From the NCBI RefSeq assembly GCF_000633415.1, contig NZ_AYMV01000050.1:1-45773 (forward strand): a DNA stretch of 45,773 nucleotides, given 5' to 3'. The notes beneath the pieces are model-generated. The model saw only the letters and a list, made by a program, of their open reading frames with translations. It was not told where the DNA came from and did not search any database. Position numbers and translations under genes: made by a program. Below, piece after piece: positions 7,143-15,644 of the stretch. Position 1 is the stretch's first letter, and each line of letters starts with the position of its first letter. Source of the stretch: Leucobacter sp. PH1c. Lineage in GTDB: Bacteria; Actinomycetota; Actinomycetes; Actinomycetales; Microbacteriaceae.

Positions 7143-8339
7143 ATGTCCAGAGCAGCTCTCCTCACCGATGCCGCCGAGTCAGAACTCCCCCTCTCCACCG
7201 CCTCATCTGTCCAGCCTGTTTCCCCCTCATCGTTCGGCCGGGCCATCGGCCTCGCCATCGCCGCGGCCGCGGTCGTCTGCCTGGTCCTCCTCGCCTTCGC
7301 CTGGCCAGCCATCACCTCGACGCCCCACGACATCCCCGTCGGCGTTGTGGGGTCGACCGAACAGGTCGAGCAGCTCGAATCGCGCCTCGCCGAGCAGTCG
7401 GACGGCGCTCTCGCCCTCGAACGCTTCGACGACCGCGAGGACGCCGTCACCGCCATCACCGAGCGCCGGGCCTACGGCGCAATCGTGCTCGATGCGACAA
7501 CGCCCACGGCACCGCCCGAGATGCTCATCGCGACCGCGGCGAACACCGCAGTCGCGCAACTCTTGCAGGGCCTCGCAACCGGAATGCAGGCGCAGCTCAC
7601 CGAGCAGGTGAACGCGGGCGTCGAGGAGCGCGTGCAGCAGCTCATCGACACGCTCTCCGCGCTCCAGGCCGGGCAGCTGCCGCCGGGCGCCGGCGCCGCG
7701 AACGCGGGCGCCCCGGGAACCGCGCTGCCCACCGAGTTCTCGATGCCGGACACCCGCATCACCGTGACCGACGTCGTCCCGCTCTCCGCAGATGACCCCC
7801 GCGGCGCGGGCCTCTCGGCCGCAGCGCTCCCCCTCGTGATGGGCGGCATGATCGGCGCCATGATCATCTCGACCGCGATCCACGGCAGCCGCCGCCGGGC
7901 GGTCGCCCTGCTCGTCTACACCGTGGCCGCCGGACTCGCGCTCACCGCGATTCTCGAGGGCTGGTTCGGCGCGCTGCAGAACAACTATTGGCTCAACGCG
8001 CTCGCGATCACGCTCGCGATCGGCGCCATCTCCGCAACGATCGTCGGCCTGCGCAGCGTGCTCGGCTACGCCGGGCTCGGGATCGGGGCCGTGCTCATGT
8101 TCTTCTTCGCGAACCCGATCTCCGGCGCGGCGCTGCCACCGGAGTTCCTCGTCGGATCCTGGGGCGCCATCGGCCAGTGGTTCCCGCCGGGCGCGGGTCA
8201 GACGCTGATTCGCACGCTCTCCTACTTCCCCGAGGCGGACCAGGTCTTCCCCTGGACCGTACTCGGAGCGTGGACGGCGCTCGGGCTCGTGCTCATCTGG
8301 ATCGGCTCGCTCCGCAAGACGGCACCGAAGACGGCCTAG
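7143..8339 (+). CDS. ABC-2/YhgE-Pip-like membrane exporter
   Basis: The 398-residue product has one N-terminal membrane segment (about 33-54), an extracellular region of about 160 residues (ending near LPTEFSMPDTRITVTDVVPLSADDPRGAG), and about five C-terminal membrane segments. This is the topology of YhgE/Pip and DUF3533-type proteins, relatives of ABC-2 permeases that lack their own ATPase. No ATPase gene is adjacent. Control by the divergent MarR protein through two operators suggests an inducible efflux or stress function; the substrate is unknown. The reading frame ends in a four-base convergent overlap with the DapA-like gene. Confidence 0.75.
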   Translation: MSRAALLTDAAESELPLSTASSVQPVSPSSFGRAIGLAIAAAAVVCLVLLAFAWPAITSTPHDIPVGVVGSTEQVEQLESRLAEQSDGALALERFDDREDAVTAITERRAYGAIVLDATTPTAPPEMLIATAANTAVAQLLQGLATGMQAQLTEQVNAGVEERVQQLIDTLSALQAGQLPPGAGAANAGAPGTALPTEFSMPDTRITVTDVVPLSADDPRGAGLSAAALPLVMGGMIGAMIISTAIHGSRRRAVALLVYTVAAGLALTAILEGWFGALQNNYWLNALAITLAIGAISATIVGLRSVLGYAGLGIGAVLMFFFANPISGAALPPEFLVGSWGAIGQWFPPGAGQTLIRTLSYFPEADQVFPWTVLGAWTALGLVLIWIGSLRKTAPKTA

Positions 8340-9286
8340 ACCCCGACGTCGCCGAGCTCGCGGTCGCGATCCAGCCCGAGCTCGGCGATGACGGCCGCCA
8401 CTCGCTCACGCTGCTCCGCCGTGAGTCCCTGGATGGGCAGCGGCAGGCAGCGCGCAGGGGCGAGCCCCCGGTGTTCGGCGATCGCCGCGATCACACGGAA
8501 GCTCCCGCCCAGCTCGGCGAACAGCGCCCAGAGCGGGGCAAGGCGATCCGAGGCGGCACGGGCGTCGGCGAAGCGGCCCGCCCGCGCGGCTCGCGCGATC
8601 TCGAGCGCCGGCTCGGGCAGCGTGCCCGCGATGACCGAGTACCAGGCGTCGCAGCCCGCGGCGAGCGCGCTCGCCGCGCTCGCGTCCCCCGAGACTCCGA
8701 TCGTCACGTGCGCGGGCACTGCGGCCCGCACCTCGGCCACGCGCTGCTCCGCGGCGCCCGGCTCCAGAGGGACGCTCGGGATCTTGATCGACGCGATCCC
8801 GGGCAGCGCCGCGATGCGCGCCACGAGCTCGGTGGAGAACGAGAAGTGCGTGGTGGTGGGGTTGTCGTACACGATGACGGGCAGCGCCGTGCGCTCCGTG
8901 ACCGTGCGGAACAGCTCGAAGACATCGTGCTCGGTGAGCGGCTGATAGGTCATGGGCGCGAGCAGCAGCCCGGCCGCGCCGGCGGCCTCCGCCGCCTCGA
9001 CGTGAGCAAGCACCTGCGACGTGCTCAGCGCGCTCACCCCGACGAACACGGGAGTCGCCCCCGCGTGCTCGACCGCGATGCGGGCCACCCGCGCACGCTC
9101 CTCCGCGCCGAGGTACGCGAACGCGCCCGTCGAACCGAGCGCGGTGATCGAATCCACCCCGGCGCGCTGCAGCCGGTCGACGAGACCCGCGAACGCGGCC
9201 TCGTCGACGCGATCGTCGCGGAGCGGGGTGAGCGGGAAGGCGCTCAGGCCGGTGAAGCGGGTGCGCGTGTCGTCGGTGATCGCCAT
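8336..9286 (-). CDS. DapA/DHDPS-family lyase or aldolase
   Basis: A 316-residue class I aldolase of the dihydrodipicolinate synthase/N-acetylneuraminate lyase family. GSTGA (51-55) is the carboxylate-binding loop (often GTTGE), Y140 in VIVYDNP is the proton relay and K168 in SIKIPSVP forms the Schiff base. The E usually following GSTG is replaced by A and the protein has no lysine-pathway neighbours, so I do not call it DapA proper; a paralogue acting on another 2-oxo acid is likely. The start is the ATG at 9286 because TAGGCT (minus, 9294-9299) lies 7 bases upstream (leaderless). Confidence 0.85.
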   Translation of the reverse strand: MAITDDTRTRFTGLSAFPLTPLRDDRVDEAAFAGLVDRLQRAGVDSITALGSTGAFAYLGAEERARVARIAVEHAGATPVFVGVSALSTSQVLAHVEAAEAAGAAGLLLAPMTYQPLTEHDVFELFRTVTERTALPVIVYDNPTTTHFSFSTELVARIAALPGIASIKIPSVPLEPGAAEQRVAEVRAAVPAHVTIGVSGDASAASALAAGCDAWYSVIAGTLPEPALEIARAARAGRFADARAASDRLAPLWALFAELGGSFRVIAAIAEHRGLAPARCLPLPIQGLTAEQRERVAAVIAELGLDRDRELGDVGV

Positions 9287-9293
9287 GCTGCGC

Positions 9294-9299
9294 AGCCTA
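9294..9299 (-). promoter_or_regulatory. -10 box of a leaderless transcript
   Basis: TAGGCT on the minus strand ends 7 bases before the ATG of the DapA-family gene, with no ribosome-binding site between them. Confidence 0.5.
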
Positions 9300-9339
9300 G
9301 TGCAGTCCACGCGCTCAGGCCCGGTGCTCGCGTTGACAG

Positions 9340-9771
9340 ATGCCCTTCCCTGCCTTCGACGCCTACGCCGCGGCGCTCGGAATCACCGCCGAGATCACGC
9401 CGGAGCCGCAGAACAGCGACTACGAGTCCGGGGCCGCACTCATCGACGGCGAGCTCTGGCATCTCCGCACGGCGCGCACCACTCCGACGAAGCCCGGCGC
9501 GTTCCTCGCGTTCTGGCGCCGCGACAGCTCAGGGCAGACCGCGCCCTTCCCGGACGACGATGCCGCCGCGGGTCTGCTCGTCTTTGTCGAGCAGCACGGA
9601 CGGCGCGGATGCTTCCGCTTGACGCGGGAGCACCTCGCCGAACTCGGGATCACGGCGGGGCGGAGGCCAGGCAAGCGCGGCTTCCGCGTCTACCCGAGCT
9701 GGTGCGAGGCGCTGAACGCGCAGGCAACGCGCACACAGAAAGCGCAAGCCGCCGCCTTCGAGGAGTTCTAA
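9340..9771 (+). CDS. MepB family protein
   Basis: A 143-residue cytoplasmic protein. The segment SDYESGAALIDGELWHLRTARTTPTKPGAFLAFWRRD (27-62) follows the MepB pattern (Y-ES..Y.A..F.. R.AK.TP.K.G.FV..W.R), and FRVYPSWCEALNAQATRTQKAQAAAF near the C terminus is the second conserved block. MepB was first described next to the mepR/mepA efflux genes of Staphylococcus; its biochemical role is unknown. There is no MATE exporter here, so the gene travels alone. No clear ribosome-binding site precedes the ATG. Confidence 0.8.
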   Translation: MPFPAFDAYAAALGITAEITPEPQNSDYESGAALIDGELWHLRTARTTPTKPGAFLAFWRRDSSGQTAPFPDDDAAAGLLVFVEQHGRRGCFRLTREHLAELGITAGRRPGKRGFRVYPSWCEALNAQATRTQKAQAAAFEEF

Positions 9772-9864
9772 GGAACCCCCGGTCACCTCCAGATCTACAC
9801 CGAGTTCGCTCTTTCGCTGCTTCCCGCGCGGCCACTATTCTGGACCTCATCGCGGCCGCGTGAC

Positions 9865-9883
9865 CGCGCGCCGCGGGCGCGCG
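9865..9883 (+). terminator. GC hairpin between the MepB gene and the PrsW operon
   Basis: The arms 9865-9872 and 9876-9883 (CGCGCGCC/GGCGCGCG) pair over 8 bp around a 3-base loop. It lies about 95 bases after the MepB-family stop and just before the AAAGGGGG ribosome site of the next gene, so it may be a terminator or a leader hairpin. No T-run. Confidence 0.4.
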
Positions 9884-9906
9884 CTCGGGGCGCCAAAGGG
9901 GGCACG

Positions 9907-10527
9907 ATGCATGATCAGCGAGCAGACCACGTCGCCGTCGACGAGCGCTGGCTCGGCTTCGACCGGAGGAGCGTGCCTCCCGCCCTCATCGTCGTCGCCG
10001 TCTTCCTCCTCTCGGTCGTGGTGATCCCGCTCGTGGACCGGCTGGTCCCCTGGGACGACCCGGTGGGCGCCGGCGACGTGCTCGCGCTCTCCGACTCCGT
10101 CGTGTTCTCACCTGAGCCCGGCTGGAACATCGAGGCCGGCTTCCGGACCGACGGCAGCCCGATCACGGACAGCGGGGACGCGACGCTCACGAGCTCCGGG
10201 GTCGTGATCCAGCTGACGGCGGACGTCTTCCACGGGACGCCCGCAGAGCTCCTCGCGCAGATCGACCGGGTCACTGCCGCGACAGAGGACCCGTCGTTCC
10301 GCGGCCGGGGTGAACCGAGCACCGTGACCACCGCGGCCGGGGCCGCGGGCGTGCAGCAGCGCACGAGCGGCCTCCAGGGCGACGGTGTGCTCGCTGCCTT
10401 CGTGCTCGGCGACACGGGCGTGCAGGTCTCCGCGCAGGGAACGCCCGCGCAGCTGCGCGTGGAGGCCGCCGCGATCGAGCGCATGATCGCGAGCATCCGC
10501 GAGGTCTCGACGGGAGCGGCACGATGA
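9907..10527 (+). CDS. Single-pass membrane protein coupled to the PrsW protease
   Basis: The 206-residue product has one membrane segment (about 26-48) after a short charged N-terminus; the remaining 155 residues are predicted outside the membrane. That domain (EPGWNIEAGF... VIQLTADVF...PAELLAQIDRV...) looks like a small mixed alpha/beta fold and I do not recognise the family. AAAGGGGG precedes the ATG at a good distance. Its stop overlaps the start of the PrsW-family gene in ATGA, so the two are made together; it may be a partner or a substrate of the protease. Confidence 0.7.
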   Translation: MHDQRADHVAVDERWLGFDRRSVPPALIVVAVFLLSVVVIPLVDRLVPWDDPVGAGDVLALSDSVVFSPEPGWNIEAGFRTDGSPITDSGDATLTSSGVVIQLTADVFHGTPAELLAQIDRVTAATEDPSFRGRGEPSTVTTAAGAAGVQQRTSGLQGDGVLAAFVLGDTGVQVSAQGTPAQLRVEAAAIERMIASIREVSTGAAR

Positions 10528-11732
10528 ATCGGGATCTTTCCGCGGGCGCGGTGCCGTTCGACGGCGCGGACCTCCCCGTCTCGCGCACCCCGGGCGAGCA
10601 GCGCCGCGCCGCCGCGCTCCGCGTCTCGGGCTGGGGCGCGCCGTTCCGGTTCGTGCAGCCGCGCAACCTCGCGTTCTGGGTGTACCTCGCGCTCACGGGC
10701 GTCGGCGTCTTCAACATTTGGCAGTACTTCGGCCCACGGGTGGAGTTCTACGCCGAGAGCTTCGCGATCGGCGCGGTGCTCTGCGTGCTCTGCGGTGCCG
10801 CCTGGGCGTGGTGGTTCCACCGTATCGACCGCTGGGAGCGGCAGCCCGCTGGCCTCATTATCACGGCGCTCGTCTGGGGCGCTGTCCCGGCGACGTTCGC
10901 GTTCGCGTTGACGGTGAATGGCGCGATGCTGAGCCTCTACGCGAAGCTCTTCGGGCAGGAGTGGAGCTCGCACTGGGCGGCGGGCTTCACTGCACCGTTC
11001 ACCGAGGAGGCCGCGAAGCTCTGCGGGTTCGTGCTCATCATGGCGCTTGCGCCGCGCCTCGTCCGCACCGCGAACGACGGCCTCATCATCGGCGCCTTCA
11101 TCGGGCTCGGCTTCGCCGTCTTCGAGGATTTCCTCTACTCGGCGAACGCCACGGTCGCCGGGTTCAGCGTCTCCCCCGATGTCGGGGCCATGAACGTGGC
11201 GGTGACCCGCATCGCGGTGAGCGCCGTCTCCCACCCGCTGTTCAGCGCGCTCGTGTGCTCGGGGCTCGTGTTCCTCCTCGGCACCGTGGCTCAGCCGCGG
11301 CGCGTCGGCCGCGGCATCGCGCTCATCCTCGCGGGCATGTTCCTCCACTTCACCTGGGACAACGCGAACGGCCTCGGCGCGGGCAACGGCCTTCTCACGC
11401 TCGGGGTGATGGCCGGGTCGATCGTGCTCGCCATGATCGTGCTCTCGCGCGCCTTCGCACTCGCGGCGCCCGTCGAGTACGGAATCCTGGAGGATCTGCT
11501 CGCTCCCGAGGTCGAATCGGGATTCCTGTCCGAGGAGGAGGTCTCCGCCGTGCTCGGCCGGCGCAATCGGCGCGCGTTCCTCGCGCAGGCGCCCACGCAT
11601 CGCGCGCGACGGGCGCGGAAGCACTGGCGCAGCGCGATCCTCGATCTCGCGCACGCGATCGCGCGGGAGGGCGACGACACGGCGCACGCGCGCTCGGAGG
11701 TGTCGCGCCTCCGATCCCGCGCTAGTGCGTGA
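10524..11732 (+). CDS. PrsW family intramembrane metalloprotease
   Basis: A 402-residue multi-pass membrane protein. The PrsW/CAAX-type metal motifs are present in order: EEAAK (161-165), E201 in GFAVFED, H237 in SHPLF, and H275 with D279 in HFTWD. Hydrophobic segments start near 50 and run to about 310, followed by a charged cytoplasmic tail of about 90 residues rich in Arg/Glu. PrsW proteases cleave membrane proteins such as anti-sigma factors; no anti-sigma factor is visible here, so the coupled upstream membrane protein is the nearest candidate partner. The stop is 11 bases inside the convergent neighbour. Confidence 0.88.
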   Translation: MNRDLSAGAVPFDGADLPVSRTPGEQRRAAALRVSGWGAPFRFVQPRNLAFWVYLALTGVGVFNIWQYFGPRVEFYAESFAIGAVLCVLCGAAWAWWFHRIDRWERQPAGLIITALVWGAVPATFAFALTVNGAMLSLYAKLFGQEWSSHWAAGFTAPFTEEAAKLCGFVLIMALAPRLVRTANDGLIIGAFIGLGFAVFEDFLYSANATVAGFSVSPDVGAMNVAVTRIAVSAVSHPLFSALVCSGLVFLLGTVAQPRRVGRGIALILAGMFLHFTWDNANGLGAGNGLLTLGVMAGSIVLAMIVLSRAFALAAPVEYGILEDLLAPEVESGFLSEEEVSAVLGRRNRRAFLAQAPTHRARRARKHWRSAILDLAHAIAREGDDTAHARSEVSRLRSRASA

Positions 11733-12252
11733 CGATCGCCTTCGCGATGATGATGATGAGCCCGAACGAGGCCGTGGCGAGCGCGCCGCCGATGCGCGCG
11801 ATGAGCCGCACTCCGAGCCGCTGATAGGCGAGATAGCCGAGGCAGGCGAGCGCGCCCACGCACACCCACATGGCGAGCCAGTTCGCCGCCCGGTCGGGCA
11901 GCACGCCGAACACGCCGAGCAGCAGGGCGGCCGAGGGAAACACCGTCGCGACGACCATGCCGCGGGCCTCGCGAACGGCATGCCGGATCATGTGCCGCAG
12001 CGGGCGCGGATCGCCCGCCTCATCCGCGCGGCCGTGTCCCGCGACGATGTTCGAGTAGACGTGCGCGAGCCAGAAGACCGAAACCGTCACCACGATGAGC
12101 ACGAACAGCCGGAGCGAATTCGTGCCCGCACTCCCCGCACCCGGATTGCTCGCGGTCGCGATGAGGCCCGAGACGAGGATGAGTCCGTAGACGCCCTGCT
12201 CCGTTGCGATGTGGCGGGCGAACTCCATCGTCCCGTTCTGCGGTGCTGCCAT
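11722..12252 (-). CDS. Small multi-pass membrane protein
   Basis: The 176-residue product has about four hydrophobic segments (near 20-34, 48-66, 98-116 and 120-172) separated by a short charged loop (HGRADEAGDPRPLRHMIRHAVREAR). I do not recognise the family. The ATG at 12252 has TATACT on the minus strand (12259-12264) six bases upstream, so the mRNA is probably leaderless. The gene converges on the PrsW-family gene and overlaps it by 11 bases. No function can be assigned. Confidence 0.7.
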   Translation of the reverse strand: MAAPQNGTMEFARHIATEQGVYGLILVSGLIATASNPGAGSAGTNSLRLFVLIVVTVSVFWLAHVYSNIVAGHGRADEAGDPRPLRHMIRHAVREARGMVVATVFPSAALLLGVFGVLPDRAANWLAMWVCVGALACLGYLAYQRLGVRLIARIGGALATASFGLIIIIAKAIVTH

Positions 12253-12258
12253 GGCGCC

Positions 12259-12264
12259 AGTATA
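12259..12264 (-). promoter_or_regulatory. -10 box of a leaderless transcript
   Basis: TATACT on the minus strand ends 6 bases before the ATG at 12252; no ribosome-binding site is present. Confidence 0.55.
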
Positions 12265-12274
12265 TTGCCGCGCG

Positions 12275-14929
12275 TCAGTCCTCGATGCGGTGGCGGATCG
12301 CCTCGCGGCGCGAGGCCACCCCGAGCTTCCGGTAGATCGCGCGCTGGTGCGAGCGCACGGTGTTCACTGAGAGGTGCAGTTCCGCGGCGATCTCCTCCGC
12401 GGTGAGCCGCGTGGAGAGATAGCCGAACACCTCGCGCTCGCGGCGGGAGAGCGCGGCAGACGCGCCATCGCTCGCGCCGCCGGGTGTGCTCGCTGCGGCC
12501 AGCATTTCGGCGAGCAGCACCTCGTGCGCGCTCCCCCAGGCCGCGTGCTGCGCGAGCAGTTCCCGGGTCGCAGCGGTCGGCGTGTGGAACGGGCGGAGGA
12601 TCCGCTCGGGCGCGGCGCCGGTGAGCGCCCGCTCGAGCATTCGGTGGGCGACCTCGCGGCGGCCCCGTTCGGCGGCGATCGTGGCGACGATGACCTGCGA
12701 CCAGGCGTGCACAGGCGGGATCAGCTCGGCGCGGCCGATGCCGCGCAGCAGTTCGAGCGCTTCCTCGGCGTGCCCGAGCCGCGCGGAGAGGTCGGCGGCG
12801 ATCACCCGGGTCACGGGCAGGCTGTCGAAGTCGCGCACCGGGCGCAGTTCGCGGAGCGTGCCCTCGCGGTCGCCGAGCAGGTGGCGGAGCCCGGCCCGGG
12901 CCACGCCGAGGTACGCGGGCCAGGGCACGCCGTGCCGTTCGACGCGGCTGACCCCCGCGAGCATCGCTTCCGCCTCGGGCACGAGGGCGCGCTCGCCGAG
13001 CGCGGCCACCGCGAGCGCGAAGTACACGCGGGCGAGCGCCGCGTAGGAGGAGTCGTGCCCGCCCTGCGCGTGCAGCTCGCGCGCGAGGCGCAGCACCTCC
13101 GCGAGCTCCGCGCGCCAGTACGCCACGAGGATCGCCGCCATCGCGTCGATCCCGCCGTCGTAGACCCCCCACTCGCTGAGCGCGGCACCGATCCGGCTCT
13201 CAGATTCGAGGGCGAGCGGCGCGGCCGAGCCCGTGAGCACCTGCTCCGCCGCGGCAAGCCGCCCAGCGAACGCGAGCGCGAACGCGAGGTTCGCTGCTGC
13301 GCGGCCCGCGAGCACCTCGGCACCCGCACGGCGCGCGAGCACGAGGGCGGTGCGGAGCAGTTCGACCGCCCGCACGGGATCCCGCCGGAGCCGCAGCTCG
13401 GTCCAACCGAGCAGGAACGCGCCGTGCGCGTACGCGTCGGGCCCGAGCTCCGCGAGGTCGAGCACCTCGGCAACGGCATCCGCCGCGGCTCGCACTTCTG
13501 CGGGGTCCTCGGCGAGGAAGAGACGAGCGAACGCGCGCGTCGGCGCGGTGCGGTCGCGCTCCGCCGCGTCGAGCCGTTCCCAGCGCGCCTCGGCGTAGGC
13601 CGCGAGGCGCATGGCGCCCGCGCGGTCGCCCTCCACATCGAGGCACGCGGCGCGGATGCTCAGCAGGGAGGGACGATCGCCCCACTCCCCGGGGAGGCGC
13701 GCGCAGCGCTCGGCGAGGAGCCCGGCCTGCCCGCCGATAATGAGCTGCAGCCAGTGCGACTCGATGATCTCGGCGGCGCGGTCGGGCCGTTCGGCGGCGA
13801 GCGCGTGCCGGGCGGCCTCCGCGGGGAAGGTGTCAGCGAGCGCCGCCGCGGCCGCGAGCTGGCAGCGGATCGCCTCCGCGGGGTCGGTGCGCCGCAGGAT
13901 TCCGCGGCACAGTCGGGCGAAGAGCGCGTGCCAGCGGTAGATCACGGGAGCGTCGTCGCGCTCGTACGCGTCGAGGAACAGCCCGAGTGAGCGGCACTCC
14001 TCGAGCAGCGCGTGCGCGTCGTCGCGCCCGCTCAGCTCCCCGGCGAGCCGGGCGGTGCTGCGCTCGCAGGTCGCGGCGCGCAGCACGAACGCCCGCAGCT
14101 CGGGGCGCAGCCCGGCGAGCACCCGGTGCTCCACGTAGTCGCCGAGTAGCCGATCCGATGCGCCCGGGTGCGGGCTCGCCGCGCCGAAGCGGGGGCCGCG
14201 CTGCTGCAGCGCGAAGCCGAGGGCCACGGGCCACCCCTCGGTCTCACGCCACGCCTGTTCGAGCGCCGCATCCGCCGCGTCGCGCGGGCGATCGGAGAGA
14301 GCAGCGAGCTGGCGCGCTTCCTCCGCCGTGAACGCGAGCGACTCGGGCGGCACGCGCTCTGCGCGGCGCGTGGCGAGGTCCGCGGCGAACAGTTCGCTCA
14401 GGCCGTGGGAACCGGCGAGCACGAGGCGCAGCTTGCCATTGGCCCCGACGAGGAGCGTGCGGAGCACGCCGACGCAGGCCTCAGCTCGGAGATGATGCGC
14501 GTCGTCGATCACGAGTGTCGTCGGCCCGGGCGCCTCGGCGACGACCGCCAGGATCGCGCGCTGCACGAGTTCCGGATCGGCCGTTCCCGCGGGTCCCGGT
14601 GTGCGCGGGGTGGCGGTGGGGACGGCTCCGCTCGTGCTCTGCATCACGGCGGCGAGCACGCCCGTGAGGAGAGCCGCGGGCGCGCGCTCGTCGCCCGTGA
14701 GCGCGAGCCAGGCGGTGCGCTGGGGCCTCCGTGCGTGCACCCAGGCGCTCAGCGCGGTGGTCTTGCCGTAGCCCGCGGGCGCCTCGACGATCGTCAGCTC
14801 GCTGCTCGCCGCGCAGCGCTCGAGTTCAGCGCCCAGCTGCGGCCGCCCGAGCATGCCGTCGCGCGGGCTCGGCGGCGCCGTGAGGAACCACGGTGCGACG
14901 AGTTCGGCGAATGCAGGAACGGCCCCCAT
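12275..14929 (-). CDS. MalT/LAL-type LuxR transcriptional regulator
   Basis: A very large regulator (884 residues). The N-terminal STAND ATPase has Walker A EAPAGYGKTT (49-58) and Walker B TTLVIDDAHHL. The middle 500 residues are Ala/Leu/Glu/Arg-rich helical repeats like the TPR-type sensor region of MalT. The C-terminal LuxR helix-turn-helix starts at LSRREREVFGYL and includes TAEEIAAELHLSVNTVRSHQ. Such proteins bind a small ligand and ATP to become active; ligand and targets are unknown. The ATG at 14929 has TAGGAT (minus, 14937-14942) 7 bases upstream, indicating a leaderless mRNA. Nothing nearby is an obvious catabolic operon. Confidence 0.9.
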   Translation of the reverse strand: MGAVPAFAELVAPWFLTAPPSPRDGMLGRPQLGAELERCAASSELTIVEAPAGYGKTTALSAWVHARRPQRTAWLALTGDERAPAALLTGVLAAVMQSTSGAVPTATPRTPGPAGTADPELVQRAILAVVAEAPGPTTLVIDDAHHLRAEACVGVLRTLLVGANGKLRLVLAGSHGLSELFAADLATRRAERVPPESLAFTAEEARQLAALSDRPRDAADAALEQAWRETEGWPVALGFALQQRGPRFGAASPHPGASDRLLGDYVEHRVLAGLRPELRAFVLRAATCERSTARLAGELSGRDDAHALLEECRSLGLFLDAYERDDAPVIYRWHALFARLCRGILRRTDPAEAIRCQLAAAAALADTFPAEAARHALAAERPDRAAEIIESHWLQLIIGGQAGLLAERCARLPGEWGDRPSLLSIRAACLDVEGDRAGAMRLAAYAEARWERLDAAERDRTAPTRAFARLFLAEDPAEVRAAADAVAEVLDLAELGPDAYAHGAFLLGWTELRLRRDPVRAVELLRTALVLARRAGAEVLAGRAAANLAFALAFAGRLAAAEQVLTGSAAPLALESESRIGAALSEWGVYDGGIDAMAAILVAYWRAELAEVLRLARELHAQGGHDSSYAALARVYFALAVAALGERALVPEAEAMLAGVSRVERHGVPWPAYLGVARAGLRHLLGDREGTLRELRPVRDFDSLPVTRVIAADLSARLGHAEEALELLRGIGRAELIPPVHAWSQVIVATIAAERGRREVAHRMLERALTGAAPERILRPFHTPTAATRELLAQHAAWGSAHEVLLAEMLAAASTPGGASDGASAALSRREREVFGYLSTRLTAEEIAAELHLSVNTVRSHQRAIYRKLGVASRREAIRHRIED

Positions 14930-14936
14930 GGGCTGA

Positions 14937-14942
14937 ATCCTA
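14937..14942 (-). promoter_or_regulatory. -10 box of the LuxR gene (leaderless)
   Basis: TAGGAT on the minus strand lies 7 bases before the ATG at 14929. Confidence 0.5.
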
Positions 14943-14962
14943 GCAACGTCATGGGCGTTGCT
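14942..14962. promoter_or_regulatory. Inverted repeat at the LuxR promoter
   Basis: AGCAACG and CGTTGCT are perfectly complementary 7-bp arms around a 7-base centre. It touches the -10 box and fills the spacer of the LuxR-gene promoter, as an autoregulatory operator would. It could also form part of a weak terminator for the lipoprotein gene ending at 14997. Confidence 0.45.
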
Positions 14963-14996
14963 CAGCGCGCACGGGGGCCGTTCGCAGCGGCGTGTT

Positions 14997-15434
14997 CTAC
15001 TCGCAGGCGAGCGCCTCGTCGAGCTGCGTCTGGGCCGCCTCCACCTTCGTGAAGTCCGGCTGGAGCGAACGGATCGCCTCGGGAACCGTGAGCTCGGGAT
15101 CGACGCCCTCGACGGCGGAGGCGAAGGTGTCGACGGCGCTCTCGACGGCGCTCACGCGATCGGTGGCGACGGATTCGAGGGCGGCGGCGAGATCCTGGGC
15201 GCTCTGCTGCACCCGATCCCGCGCGTCGGTGATCTCGCCGATCGTGGAGTCGGCGTTGAGCGTGCCCTTCGCCGCCGAGACGGAGTCGGAGAACTCGGCG
15301 AAGGCGGAGCAGGCCGCGGCCTCGTTCTCCGCCGGATCGGCGCTGCACCCCGCGAGGAGGAGCGCGGCGGCTGCGGCGAGCGCGAGGGCGGGGGTGCGAA
15401 GGGAGCTGGTGCGAAGGGAGCTGGTGCGGCGCAT
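14997..15434 (-). CDS. Small helical lipoprotein
   Basis: The 145-residue product has a lipoprotein signal ending in LLLAGC (Cys30). The mature part is Ala/Glu/Asp/Ser-rich and mostly helical, with heptad-like spacing (FAEFSDSVSAAKGTL...ARDRVQQSAQDLAAALESV) suggesting a coiled coil. Two more cysteines are at the start (AAACSAF) and the very end (ALACE) and could form a disulfide closing the bundle. The start is the ATG at 15434, where the signal peptide begins. A tandem 15-bp repeat within the signal region encodes SSLRT twice. Function unknown. Confidence 0.75.
   Translation of the reverse strand: MRRTSSLRTSSLRTPALALAAAAALLLAGCSADPAENEAAACSAFAEFSDSVSAAKGTLNADSTIGEITDARDRVQQSAQDLAAALESVATDRVSAVESAVDTFASAVEGVDPELTVPEAIRSLQPDFTKVEAAQTQLDEALACE
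15394..15423. repeat. Two tandem copies of a 15-bp unit
   Basis: GTGCGAAGGGAGCTG occurs at 15394-15408 and again at 15409-15423. It lengthens the n-region of the lipoprotein signal peptide by five residues without changing the frame. Confidence 0.85.
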
Positions 15435-15644
15435 GGCGGGTGCTTTCTCTCGGGGAACACGACGTTGTGCCGATCCTCCGCGAGCCACGGACCCGACGCC
15501 ACCCCAGTCCGCGGGTCGGCCCCGAAAATCACCCGCAGTGGATGAACCACGCCTGCGGCTGCGGACGATCCCCGCTCACCAATCGCTGGTGAATTCCCTC
15601 CCGGCCGCTCGCTCCGGCGCGGCCGCTCGGGAAGAGTCGAGCGC

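Noticed and set aside
8336-9286. Lysine-pathway DapA
   Set aside because: The GSTGA loop is not the usual GTTGE and no lysine genes are nearby; the family has many paralogues with other substrates.
9915-11981. 688-codon open frame on the minus strand
   Set aside because: Antisense to the PrsW-family gene and its partner; low-complexity Arg/Glu/His composition and no domain.
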